DNA of 24,215 nucleotides from an uncultured Eubacteriales bacterium. Lineage in GTDB: Bacteria > Bacillota > Clostridia > Oscillospirales > Oscillospiraceae. Location of the stretch: assembly GCA_900555735.1 (NCBI GenBank), contig USMI01000014.1, forward strand, positions 1-24,215, in the 5' to 3' direction. The notes below the pieces were generated by a model. That model worked only from the letters and a program-made list of their open reading frames with translations, did no database searches and was not told the DNA's origin. Position numbers and translations under genes: made by a program. Of the stretch, positions 1 through 7,292 are shown piece after piece (within the stretch, counting starts at the first letter, position 1; each line of letters begins with the position of its first letter).

Positions 1-1083
1 GTGCTGGGTGAGATCAATGAGATGATCGTGCGGGACGCAAAGGAGCGTCAGGTCAAAGAAGCCGAATCAAAGGATGACGATGATGATTCTGACGGCCAGC
101 CGGGAACTGGCGGAAACAGCGGCACTATGATCGTGGACGCCACCTGCGCGCCGTCCAATATCCGTTATCCTCAGGATGTTTCCCTGCTCAACGAGGCCAG
201 GGAGAACGCCGAAACGCTTTTGGATGTTCTTCACGATCCCGCGGACGGAAAGAAGCCTCGAACCTACCGTAAACGCGCCCGGAAAGATTACCTGAAATAC
301 ACAAGATGCCGTAAACACACCGCAAAAATGACCCGCAAAGCCATTGGGAAGCAGCTGGCTTACCTCCGGCGTGACCTGGATGCCATCGATGGAAAACTGT
401 CCCTCGGAAAAAATCTGCCCCCTCGCCAGACGGAACGTTTGGGCACGATCCGCGCCGTCTATGAGCAGCAGAAGTACATGTACGATAACCGTACCCACAG
501 CGTACCTGATCGGATTGTCAGCGTGAGCCAGCCCTTTGTTCGGCCCATTGTGCGGGGAAAAGCGGGAAAGCCGGTGGAGTTTGGCGCGAAGCTGGACATC
601 AGTGTCGTTGACGGATGGACGCGGCTGGAGTGCTGTTCTTTTGACGCCTACAATGAGGCGGGAAATCTGCGGGAAATGGCAGAGCGGTTCCGAGCGCGAG
701 AGGGGCATTACCCCAGCCGGATCCTGGCGGACAAAATCTACCGAAACCGTGAGAATCTCAGCTATTGCAAGGCGCATGGGATCCGTCTTTCCGGCCCAGC
801 TCTGGGGCGGCCCAAGAAGGGTGAAACCAGAGACAAGGCTCAGGACTATCGGGATGAGTGCGAGCGCGTGGAAGTGGAGCGCAGGTTCAGTCTGGCGAAG
901 CGTAAATGTGGCATGGGGCTGGTCACTGCAAAGCTGCGGGAGACTGCGGCTCATGTGATCGCCATGTCCGTTCTGGTGCTGAATCTCCGCAAGATTCAGC
1001 ACGCTCTTTTGAGAATGCTCGCATATCTTCTGGAGATTCTGGCTCAGAACAAAAATTGGGCACTTGTTCAGTGGACACTATAA
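1..1083 (+). CDS. DDE transposase, IS1182/IS5-like, 5' end outside window
   Basis: This is the C-terminal 360 residues of a DDE-type transposase that would cut and join the ends of its insertion sequence. The visible residues fit the family: the first Asp in MIVDAT (residue 46 of the visible part), the second in ILADKIY (244) and the Glu in VEVERRF (293), with the VDATCAP..YPQDVSLLNEARE block typical of IS1182/IS5-like enzymes. An acidic run (KDDDDDSD, 24-31) precedes the first catalytic Asp. Family members are usually about 450-500 residues, so roughly 100 N-terminal residues are missing. The GTG at base 1 is simply where the window begins and is probably not the start codon. All three catalytic residues and the C-terminus are present, so the gene may be intact outside the window. 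The family name is from motif memory, not a search. Confidence 0.85.
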   Translation: MLGEINEMIVRDAKERQVKEAESKDDDDDSDGQPGTGGNSGTMIVDATCAPSNIRYPQDVSLLNEARENAETLLDVLHDPADGKKPRTYRKRARKDYLKYTRCRKHTAKMTRKAIGKQLAYLRRDLDAIDGKLSLGKNLPPRQTERLGTIRAVYEQQKYMYDNRTHSVPDRIVSVSQPFVRPIVRGKAGKPVEFGAKLDISVVDGWTRLECCSFDAYNEAGNLREMAERFRAREGHYPSRILADKIYRNRENLSYCKAHGIRLSGPALGRPKKGETRDKAQDYRDECERVEVERRFSLAKRKCGMGLVTAKLRETAAHVIAMSVLVLNLRKIQHALLRMLAYLLEILAQNKNWALVQWTL

Positions 1084-1095
1084 TACCGATTTACC
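1..1095 (+). mobile_element. Right part of an insertion sequence (partial)
   Basis: The transposase gene marks an insertion sequence whose left end is outside the window. The right boundary is not certain. It must lie between the transposase stop (1081-1083) and the rnhB ribosome binding site (about 1147), most likely just past the stop, around TTCAGTGGACACTATAA. Without the left end, the terminal inverted repeats and target duplication cannot be identified. Confidence 0.55.
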
Positions 1096-1159
1096 CATTT
1101 TCCGCCTGCGTCTGCCGCGACTGCCGCAAGATCATGCTGACCTATTGAGAGGAGCGCCT

Positions 1160-1780
1160 ATGGAGCTTTGGACATATGAACAGGAATCGTGGGCGCAGGG
1201 CTGCGAGACGGTCTGCGGCGTGGACGAGGCCGGAGCGGGGCCGTTGATGGGCCCGGTATACGCGGCGGCGGTGATCCTGCCCCGTGAGTGCTTGATTGAG
1301 GGTCTGAACGATTCCAAAAAGCTGACGGAAAAGAAGCGGGAAGCGCTGTACGACGTGATTACCGCCACGGCACTTGCATGGTCGGTGGCCAGTGTCAGCG
1401 CCGCGGAGATCGACGCCACCGACATTCTCTCCGCCCGGATGAAGGCCATGCAGCTGGCTATCGACGGACTGTCCCTGAAGCCGGACATGGCCCTCATCGA
1501 CGGCAACCGTGACCGCGGACAGCATGCCGCCATCACCGTGCCCCACCGCTGCATCGTGGAGGGCGACGGTCATTCCGCTTCCATCGCGGCGGCCTCCATT
1601 CTGGCCAAGGTCAGCCGTGACCGGTATGTGACCGATGTGCTGGATAAGCAATATCCCCAGTATCAGTTCGCCAAGCACAAGGGCTACGGCACCAAGCTGC
1701 ACTATGCCATGCTGGACGAATACGGTCCCTGTCCCGAACACCGCATGACCTTCCTGAAAAAGTGGGAGGCCAGACGGTGA
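1160..1780 (+). CDS. rnhB: Ribonuclease HII
   Basis: RNase HII cuts the RNA strand of RNA-DNA hybrids and starts removal of ribonucleotides misincorporated in DNA. The 206-residue protein has the hallmark N-terminal VDEAGAGPLMGPV block (GVDEAGRGP-type, catalytic Asp-Glu), the NDSKKLTEKKRE segment, ALIDGN with a further catalytic Asp, and GDGHSASIAAASILAKVSRD, then HKGYGTKLH near the C-terminus. The first motif reads DEAGAGP where DEAGRGP is commonest. I chose ATG 1160 because GAGAGGAG lies just upstream and the protein then begins MELWTYEQE; a longer frame from 1064 starts inside the insertion-sequence end and is unlikely. It overlaps yraN by 4 bases. An insertion sequence lies directly upstream, separating it from its former neighbour. 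Confidence 0.95.
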   Translation: MELWTYEQESWAQGCETVCGVDEAGAGPLMGPVYAAAVILPRECLIEGLNDSKKLTEKKREALYDVITATALAWSVASVSAAEIDATDILSARMKAMQLAIDGLSLKPDMALIDGNRDRGQHAAITVPHRCIVEGDGHSASIAAASILAKVSRDRYVTDVLDKQYPQYQFAKHKGYGTKLHYAMLDEYGPCPEHRMTFLKKWEARR

Positions 1781-2130
1781 GCCGGGCGGAGGGCATGCAG
1801 GGCGAGGCGCTGGTGGCCCGCTATCTGCGGGAAAATGGGTACAAGTTGGCGGCCCACGGCTACCGCAGCCGCTACGGCGAGATCGACCTGATCGCGTGGG
1901 ACGGCGACGTGCTGTGCTTTGTGGAGGTCAAGACCCGCACCAATGTGGACATGGCGCTGCCCCGTGAGTATGTGACGGCTCAGAAGCAGAACAGGCTGCG
2001 CAAGACCGCCATGATGTATCTGGCGGAGAAGCGGCTGGATTGCCCTGCCCGGTTCGATGTGGCGGAGGTTTATGCCGAGCACGGCTTTGACAACGTCCGC
2101 ATAGAATACATCAAAAACGCTTTTCAATAA
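1777..2130 (+). CDS. yraN: YraN/UPF0102 family nuclease-like protein
   Basis: This is a 117-residue protein of the YraN (UPF0102) family, which has a restriction-endonuclease-like fold; its cellular role is not firmly known. The family core is clear: an N-terminal helix GMQGEALVARYLRENGY, then GYRSRYGEIDLIAWDGDVLCFVEVKTR, which supplies the GEIDLI Asp and the EVK pair of the nuclease fold. The start GTG 1777 overlaps the rnhB stop in a GTGA arrangement and has GGGAGG seven bases upstream (1764-1769), so the two genes are translationally coupled. A GTG at 1762 in the same frame has no comparable site. rnhB-yraN is a very common pair in Firmicutes. The dipeptidase gene follows after 10 bases. 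Confidence 0.92.
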   Translation: MSRAEGMQGEALVARYLRENGYKLAAHGYRSRYGEIDLIAWDGDVLCFVEVKTRTNVDMALPREYVTAQKQNRLRKTAMMYLAEKRLDCPARFDVAEVYAEHGFDNVRIEYIKNAFQ

Positions 2131-2140
2131 GGAGACCGTT

Positions 2141-3121
2141 ATGCTATCCTATTTTGATGCCCACTGCGATACCATTTACCGCTGTCTGGAGACCGGCGAG
2201 AATTCCGCGCTGGACTACGGCGAAAACCGTGAGGAACAGCGCCGCTATTACGCCGCGTCCACCCATCTGCGGGAAAACGGCGGTCATATCGACCTGCTGC
2301 GGGGAAAAAAGTTTCAGCGCTGCGCTCAGTTTTTCGCCCTGTTCCACGATGCGGCGGAGGCTCCGATCGACGGTATGTGGGCGCAATGTCAGAGGATGCA
2401 TGATTTCTTCCTGCGGGAGATGACGAATAACGCTGATATTGCCCGCCAATGCCGCACCGGCGCGGAGGTGGATGAAGCGGTATCACAGGGCATGGTGGCT
2501 ACACTGCTGAGCATCGAGGGCGCCGATCTTATTGACTGCGACGTACATAAGATCGAAACGGTGTCCGGTTGGGGTGTGCGGCTGTTGAACCCTGTGTGGA
2601 ACCGGGCCAACGTGCTGTCCGGCACCAATGCCGAGGAGCCGGAGCGGGGCCTGTCCGCGGAGGGACGAGACTTCATCCGCACGCTGGAGGAGCACGACAT
2701 CTATCCCGACGCATCCCATCTGTCCGACACGGGCTTCTGGGATCTTGTCCGTATGGCGCGGCGGCCCGTCATCGCGTCCCATTCCAACGCGCGGGCCATC
2801 TGTCCTCATCGCCGCAACCTGACGGACGACCAGTTCCGGGCGATCCGTGATCTGGGCGGCGTGGTGGGCCTGAATCTCTATCTGCATTTCGTAGGGGAGC
2901 CCACCACGGACGCGCTGGTGGCCCATGTGGAGCATTTTCTGGCGCTGGGCGGAGAGAAAACGCTGTGTCTTGGCGGTGATATGGACGGCTGCGAGGCGCT
3001 GGCGGGCGGCATGACCGGCATGCAGGATATGCCGAAGCTGTACGACGCGCTGAAAGCACGGGGCTATGGCGCGGAATTGCTGGAGGATATCTTCTGGAAC
3101 AATCTGCGCCGCCTGATCTGA
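2141..3121 (+). CDS. Membrane-dipeptidase family (M19) metallopeptidase
   Basis: This is a 326-residue zinc-dependent peptidase of family M19, which hydrolyses dipeptides, in some members with a D-residue at the C-terminal position. Metal and catalytic residues can be placed: His8 and Asp10 in DAHCDT, bridging Glu126 in SIEGAD, His193 in DASHLSD, His214 in ASHSNAR, and Asp280 in LGGDMDG. The spacing matches the renal-dipeptidase pattern. I see no signal peptide or lipobox, so it is probably cytoplasmic despite the family name. AAGGAG (2129-2134) overlaps the yraN stop and precedes ATG 2141, placing it in the rnhB-yraN operon. The substrate is unknown; peptide recycling or D-Ala-D-Ala turnover is only a guess. 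Confidence 0.92.
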   Translation: MLSYFDAHCDTIYRCLETGENSALDYGENREEQRRYYAASTHLRENGGHIDLLRGKKFQRCAQFFALFHDAAEAPIDGMWAQCQRMHDFFLREMTNNADIARQCRTGAEVDEAVSQGMVATLLSIEGADLIDCDVHKIETVSGWGVRLLNPVWNRANVLSGTNAEEPERGLSAEGRDFIRTLEEHDIYPDASHLSDTGFWDLVRMARRPVIASHSNARAICPHRRNLTDDQFRAIRDLGGVVGLNLYLHFVGEPTTDALVAHVEHFLALGGEKTLCLGGDMDGCEALAGGMTGMQDMPKLYDALKARGYGAELLEDIFWNNLRRLI

Positions 3122-3137
3122 CGGAAAGGAGGGATTT

Positions 3138-3827
3138 ATGGCACTATATGCGATAGGTGACCTGCATTTGTCGCTGAACTCGGACAAGCCTATGGACATT
3201 TTCGGCGACGGCTGGCACGACTATGTGAACCGGATCCGGGAGGGCTTCGCGCCACTCCGTGATGATGATGTGACGGTGCTGTGCGGCGATCTCAGCTGGG
3301 GTATGAGTCTGGAGGAGTCCCTGCTGGATTTTCAGTTCATCAACGCCCTGCCGGGGAAAAAGATATTGCTAAAGGGCAACCACGATTACTGGTGGAACAC
3401 CGCCGCCAAGATGAAGCGTTTTTTCACTGACAACGGACTGGATACCTTCGAGATCCTGCACAACAACTGCCTTTATTACGGTGATATTGCGCTGTGCGGT
3501 ACACGGGGCTGGTTCTATGAGCTGGACAATCAGGGCACCCACAATGAAAAGGTGCTGCTGCGTGAGGTAGGCCGTCTGGAAACATCACTGAAAGAGGCGG
3601 GAAACAGGGAGAAGCTGTGCTTTCTCCACTATCCGCCCATCTATCAGGGCTATGAGTGTCCCGAGATCCTGCGGCTGCTGCGGGAATACGGCGTGAAAGC
3701 CTGCTATTACGGCCATCTTCACGGCGCATCCCACCGGCGCGCCATCGAAGGAATGCGCAGCGGCACCCTGTTTTCACTGGTGGCCGGTGATTTTCTGGGG
3801 TTTGTCCCTAAAAAAATTTGCGAATAA
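3138..3827 (+). CDS. Calcineurin-like metallophosphoesterase
   Basis: This is a 229-residue two-metal phosphoesterase. The family motifs are in order: GDLHL (Asp8, His10), GDLSWG (Asp51), GNHDYWW (Asn81, His82), LHYPP (His164) and YGHLHG (His193, His195). The length and the GDLHLS..GDLSWGM..GNHDYWW pattern resemble the predicted phosphohydrolase group COG1768; substrates of that group are not known to me. GGAGG sits upstream of ATG 3138, 16 bases after the dipeptidase stop, so it is probably the last gene of the rnhB operon. A 112-base AT-rich gap with promoter-like sequence then leads into tig. It has no signal peptide or membrane segment and is likely cytoplasmic. Confidence 0.9.
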   Translation: MALYAIGDLHLSLNSDKPMDIFGDGWHDYVNRIREGFAPLRDDDVTVLCGDLSWGMSLEESLLDFQFINALPGKKILLKGNHDYWWNTAAKMKRFFTDNGLDTFEILHNNCLYYGDIALCGTRGWFYELDNQGTHNEKVLLREVGRLETSLKEAGNREKLCFLHYPPIYQGYECPEILRLLREYGVKACYYGHLHGASHRRAIEGMRSGTLFSLVAGDFLGFVPKKICE

Positions 3828-3874
3828 TGCAAAAAGGTATGGAAATTCCATTTGTTTTCTGATATCATATAAAA

Positions 3875-3929
3875 TTGGCTTGACAATAATGTATTCTTAT
3901 GTCATCAAAATATAGACGTAAACTGGAGG
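3875..3929 (+). promoter_or_regulatory. Probable tig promoter with inverted repeat
   Basis: The gap before tig is strongly AT-rich. A perfect -35 hexamer TTGACA lies at 3880-3885, but the matching -10 is weak (ATCAAA at 3904-3909); an alternative is TTGGCT (3875-3880) with TATGTC (3898-3903) at 17 bases. An imperfect inverted repeat, TGACAATAA-N7-TTATGTCA (3881-3904), overlaps these elements. The tig ribosome binding site GGAGG is at 3925-3929. Confidence 0.45.
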
Positions 3930-3939
3930 AAAAGCAACA

Positions 3940-5259
3940 ATGACTGTCAAGAGCTGTGAAAAACTGGAGAAGAGCAGAGTCGCTCTGACCATCGAAGTAG
4001 GCGCCGAGGAGTTCGAGGCCGCCGTCAACAAGGCGTATCTGAAGATGCGCGGTAAGATGAACATTCCCGGCTTCCGCCCCGGCAAGGCTCCCCGCAAGAT
4101 GATCGAGAGCATGTACGGCGCTGAGGTCTTTTATGAGGAAGCTGTCAACGCCATTCTGCCCGACGCTTATGAGAGCGCCGTGAACGAGCAGAAGCTGGAG
4201 GTCGTTGGTTATCCTCAGGTGGAGATTGAGAGCGTGGGCAAGGAAGGCGCGACCTTCAAGTGCACCGTCGCCGTTATGCCCGAGGTGGAGCTGGGTCAGT
4301 ACAAGGGTCTGGAGGCCGTGAAGGCTGAGGTCAAGGTCATGGCCGCCGACGTGAACGCCCGCCTGAAGGAGATGGCCGACCGCAACAGCCGTCTGGTGGC
4401 CGTGGAGCGCGCCGTCAAGAAGGGCGATACCGCCAACATCGACTTTGAGGGCTTTGACCAGGGTGTGGCCTTCGACGGCGGCAAGGGCGAGGCCTTTGAT
4501 CTGGAGATCGGCTCCGGCAGCTTCGTACCCGGCTTCGAGGATCAGCTCATCGGCATGAAGGCCGGCGAGGAGAAGGACATCGACATCACCTTCCCCGAGA
4601 ACTATACCCCCGAGCTGGCCGGCAAGCCCGTGGTGTTCCACGTCAAGGTCAACGAGGTCAAGGTCAAGGAGCTGCCCGCCATCGACGACGAGTTCGCCAA
4701 GGACGTGTCCGAGTTCGACACCCTGAAGGAGCTGAAGGCCGACATCAAGAAGAAGATGACCGATGAGCGCACCGTTGCCGCCCAGCGTGCCTTCGAGGAT
4801 GTGCTGATGACCAAGGTGGCCGAGGGCATCAAGGCCGAGATCCCTGACGAGATGATCGAGATGCAGGCACACCAGATGCTGGAGGGCTTTAAGCAGCAGT
4901 TGGCCTCTCAGGGCATCCCCTTCGAGCAGTATACCAAGATGACCGGCATGAACGAAGAGCAGATCATCATGGACGCAAAGGAGCCCGCTACGAATCAGGT
5001 GAGAATGGATCTGGCCATCCGCGCCATCATCAAGGCCGAGGGTCTGGAAGTTACCGACGAGGAAGTGGAGAACGAGATCAAGTCTCTGGCCGAGAAGTAC
5101 GGTATGGAGCTTGACACCGTCAAGAAGTTCCTGAACCCCGAGGATATCAAGGAGCAGGTCATGCGCGAGAAGGTCATCAGGGTGGTGGCGGACTCCGCCA
5201 TCGCGGTTGCACCCGAGGTCAAGGAAGACGAGAACAAGGAAGAAGAGAAGAAAGACTAA
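3940..5259 (+). CDS. tig: Trigger factor, ribosome-associated chaperone and prolyl isomerase
   Basis: Trigger factor binds the ribosome exit tunnel and shields nascent chains. The 439-residue protein has the standard three parts: an N-terminal ribosome-binding domain with the signature GFRPGKAPR (44-52), a central FKBP-type prolyl isomerase domain (about 160-245, starting at KKGDTANIDFEGF), and a helical C-terminal chaperone domain ending in a Lys/Glu-rich tail (EDENKEEEKKD). The length is normal. ATG 3940 follows GGAGG by ten bases. It opens the block tig-clpP-clpX-lon-engB, a common arrangement that places the chaperone next to the ClpXP and Lon proteases. The gap to clpP is 56 bases with no strong terminator, so the genes are probably co-transcribed. 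Confidence 0.98.
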   Translation: MTVKSCEKLEKSRVALTIEVGAEEFEAAVNKAYLKMRGKMNIPGFRPGKAPRKMIESMYGAEVFYEEAVNAILPDAYESAVNEQKLEVVGYPQVEIESVGKEGATFKCTVAVMPEVELGQYKGLEAVKAEVKVMAADVNARLKEMADRNSRLVAVERAVKKGDTANIDFEGFDQGVAFDGGKGEAFDLEIGSGSFVPGFEDQLIGMKAGEEKDIDITFPENYTPELAGKPVVFHVKVNEVKVKELPAIDDEFAKDVSEFDTLKELKADIKKKMTDERTVAAQRAFEDVLMTKVAEGIKAEIPDEMIEMQAHQMLEGFKQQLASQGIPFEQYTKMTGMNEEQIIMDAKEPATNQVRMDLAIRAIIKAEGLEVTDEEVENEIKSLAEKYGMELDTVKKFLNPEDIKEQVMREKVIRVVADSAIAVAPEVKEDENKEEEKKD

Positions 5260-5315
5260 ATCACATATCAGGGTGGGTATACTTTGACTATCTTTCGTAA
5301 CGGAGGTATTTTACA

Positions 5316-5897
5316 ATGAGTTTGGTTCCCTATGTTGTTGAGCAGACCAACCGCGGCGAGCGGTCCTATGATATTTTTTCCCGTCTGCTGAATGACCGCA
5401 TTATCTTCCTGGGCGAAGAAGTGAATGATACCACCGCCAGTCTGGTCGTGGCCCAGCTGCTGTATCTGGAGGCTCAGGATCCCGATAAGGATATCCAGAT
5501 GTATATCAACAGCCCCGGCGGCAGCGTAACGGCCGGTATGGCAATCTATGACACCATGCAGTACATCAAGTGTGATGTATCCACCATCTGCATCGGCATG
5601 GCCGCCAGCATGGGCGCGTTTCTGCTGTCCTGCGGCACCAAGGGCAAGCGCATCGCGCTGCCCAATGCCGAGGTGATGATTCACCAGCCCTCCGCCGGCA
5701 CGCAGGGCAAGGTCACCGATATGGAGATCGACGTGGAGCACTTCCTGAAGATCAAGCAGCGCATCAACAAGATCCTTGCCGAAAATACCGGCAAGACGCC
5801 GGAGCAGATTAAAGCCGACTCCGAGCGGGATAACTGGATGATCGCGGAGGAAGCCCGGGAATACGGTCTGGTGGACAAGGTAATCTACAAGCGCTGA
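5316..5897 (+). CDS. clpP: ATP-dependent Clp protease proteolytic subunit
   Basis: ClpP forms the double-ring serine peptidase chamber served by ClpX and other Clp ATPases. The 193-residue protein has the full catalytic triad: Ser98 in GMAASMGAF, His123 in MIHQPSAG and Asp172 in ERDNWM. The oligomerisation segment INSPGGSV (64-71) is also present. The N-terminus MSLVPYVVEQTNRGERSYDIFSRLL is the usual processed form. ATG 5316 has GGAGG at 5302-5306. clpX starts 12 bases after the stop, so ClpP and its partner ATPase are made from one message. The preceding gap contains TTTGACT (5283-5289), a possible CtsR half-site discussed under findings. Confidence 0.98.
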   Translation: MSLVPYVVEQTNRGERSYDIFSRLLNDRIIFLGEEVNDTTASLVVAQLLYLEAQDPDKDIQMYINSPGGSVTAGMAIYDTMQYIKCDVSTICIGMAASMGAFLLSCGTKGKRIALPNAEVMIHQPSAGTQGKVTDMEIDVEHFLKIKQRINKILAENTGKTPEQIKADSERDNWMIAEEAREYGLVDKVIYKR

Positions 5898-5909
5898 GTG
5901 AGGTAGCAT

Positions 5910-7208
5910 ATGGCTGATAATTCAAAATCCCTGCGCTGCTCCTTCTGCGGCAAGACAGAGAATCAGGTGCATCGCATGATCCAAGGACCCGGTGTCCGGA
6001 TCTGCGACGAGTGCGTGCAGCTGTGCCTGTCTCTGCTGGACGACGGCTATGACGTGGAACCGGAACCGATAGAAAGCCTCGACCAGCTGCCGACACCGCA
6101 GGAGATCAAGGCGGTGCTGGATGAATATGTGGTGGGGCAGGAAGCGGCCAAGATCACGCTGTCTGTCTCTGTATACAATCACTACAAGCGCATTTTCTTC
6201 GGCGGCGGCGAGGATGTGGAGCTGCAGAAGAGCAACATCCTGATGATCGGCCCCACCGGCAGCGGCAAGACCCTGTTTGCCCAGACGCTGGCCCGTGTGC
6301 TGAAGGTTCCCTTCGCCATCGCCGACGCTACCACGTTGACGGAAGCCGGCTATGTGGGCGACGACGTGGAAAATATCCTGCTGCGGCTGCTGCAGGCGGC
6401 GGAATTCGACGTAGAGCTGGCTGAGCGGGGCATCATCTATGTGGATGAGATCGACAAGATCGCCCGCAAGAGCGAGAACACCTCCATCACCCGCGACGTA
6501 TCCGGCGAGGGCGTGCAGCAGGCGCTGCTGAAAATTCTGGAGGGCACTGTGGCCAACGTACCGCCTCAGGGCGGCCGTAAGCACCCCCATCAGGAATTTA
6601 TCCAGATCGACACCCACAACATTCTGTTTATCTGCGGTGGTGCGTTTGATGGGCTTGAGAAGATCATCGAGCGCCGTACCGACCGCAAGGGCATTGGCTT
6701 TGACGCCGTGGTGGAGAGCAAGGCGGAGCGCCAGCAGGGCGCGCTGCTGAAGGAGGTACAGCCTCACGACCTGCTGAAATTCGGCATCATTCCCGAGCTG
6801 GTAGGCCGTCTGCCGGTGATTGCCGCGCTGGACGGTCTGACCCGGGACGATCTGGTGACCATCCTGACCCAGCCCAAGAATGCGCTGGTGAAGCAGTATC
6901 AGAAGCTGCTGGCATACGACGATGTGAAGCTGGACTTTACGTCGGATGCCTTGGAGGCCATCGCCGACAAGGCCATCGAGCGCAACATCGGCGCCCGCGG
7001 CCTGCGGGCCATTATGGAGGGCGTGCTGACGAAGCTCATGTACGATATTCCCTCTGATCCTACCATCGTGCAGGTGACCATTACCGCCGACTGCGTCAAC
7101 AACGGCGCACAGCCTGAGATCATTCACGATCCTGAGCGCACCATCCGGCGGGCAAAACTAAAGACCGGAAAGCAGCCGGAGAAAAAATCCTCCGCACCGG
7201 CCTCTTAA
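5910..7208 (+). CDS. clpX: ATP-dependent Clp protease ATP-binding subunit ClpX
   Basis: ClpX is the hexameric AAA+ unfoldase that feeds tagged proteins into ClpP. Visible in the 432 residues are the N-terminal C4 zinc-binding domain (Cys10, 13, 32, 35), Walker A GPTGSGKT (114-121), Walker B IIYVDEID (175-182), the pore loop GYVG (147-150), the substrate-gripping RKH loop (223-225), the ClpP-docking IGF loop (262-264), and NIGARGLRAIME in the small AAA domain. The ribosome binding site GAGG (5900-5903) is weak, but translation is probably coupled to clpP, which ends 12 bases before. A hairpin with a short T-run follows the stop and may partly separate lon from clpX. Confidence 0.98.
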   Translation: MADNSKSLRCSFCGKTENQVHRMIQGPGVRICDECVQLCLSLLDDGYDVEPEPIESLDQLPTPQEIKAVLDEYVVGQEAAKITLSVSVYNHYKRIFFGGGEDVELQKSNILMIGPTGSGKTLFAQTLARVLKVPFAIADATTLTEAGYVGDDVENILLRLLQAAEFDVELAERGIIYVDEIDKIARKSENTSITRDVSGEGVQQALLKILEGTVANVPPQGGRKHPHQEFIQIDTHNILFICGGAFDGLEKIIERRTDRKGIGFDAVVESKAERQQGALLKEVQPHDLLKFGIIPELVGRLPVIAALDGLTRDDLVTILTQPKNALVKQYQKLLAYDDVKLDFTSDALEAIADKAIERNIGARGLRAIMEGVLTKLMYDIPSDPTIVQVTITADCVNNGAQPEIIHDPERTIRRAKLKTGKQPEKKSSAPAS

Positions 7209-7218
7209 AGTGTAAACA

Positions 7219-7253
7219 GGGGAGAGGCAGACGCCTCTCCCCCTGCGCTTTTT
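7219..7253 (+). terminator. Hairpin between clpX and lon, terminator or attenuator
   Basis: A perfect 10-base-pair stem GGGGAGAGGC / GCCTCTCCCC (7219-7228, 7233-7242) with an AGAC loop begins just after the clpX stop. Five T follow at 7249-7253, six bases after the stem. The offset, short T-run suggests partial rather than complete termination. Confidence 0.65.
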
Positions 7254-7292
7254 CCAAATACCGGAAAATGCCCCCGCAAAGGAGAACCGATT

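Noticed and set aside
5922..7127. 401-codon minus-strand frame opposite clpX
   Set aside because: Antisense shadow with composition typical of reversed G+C-rich coding sequence; clpX carries all expected motifs.
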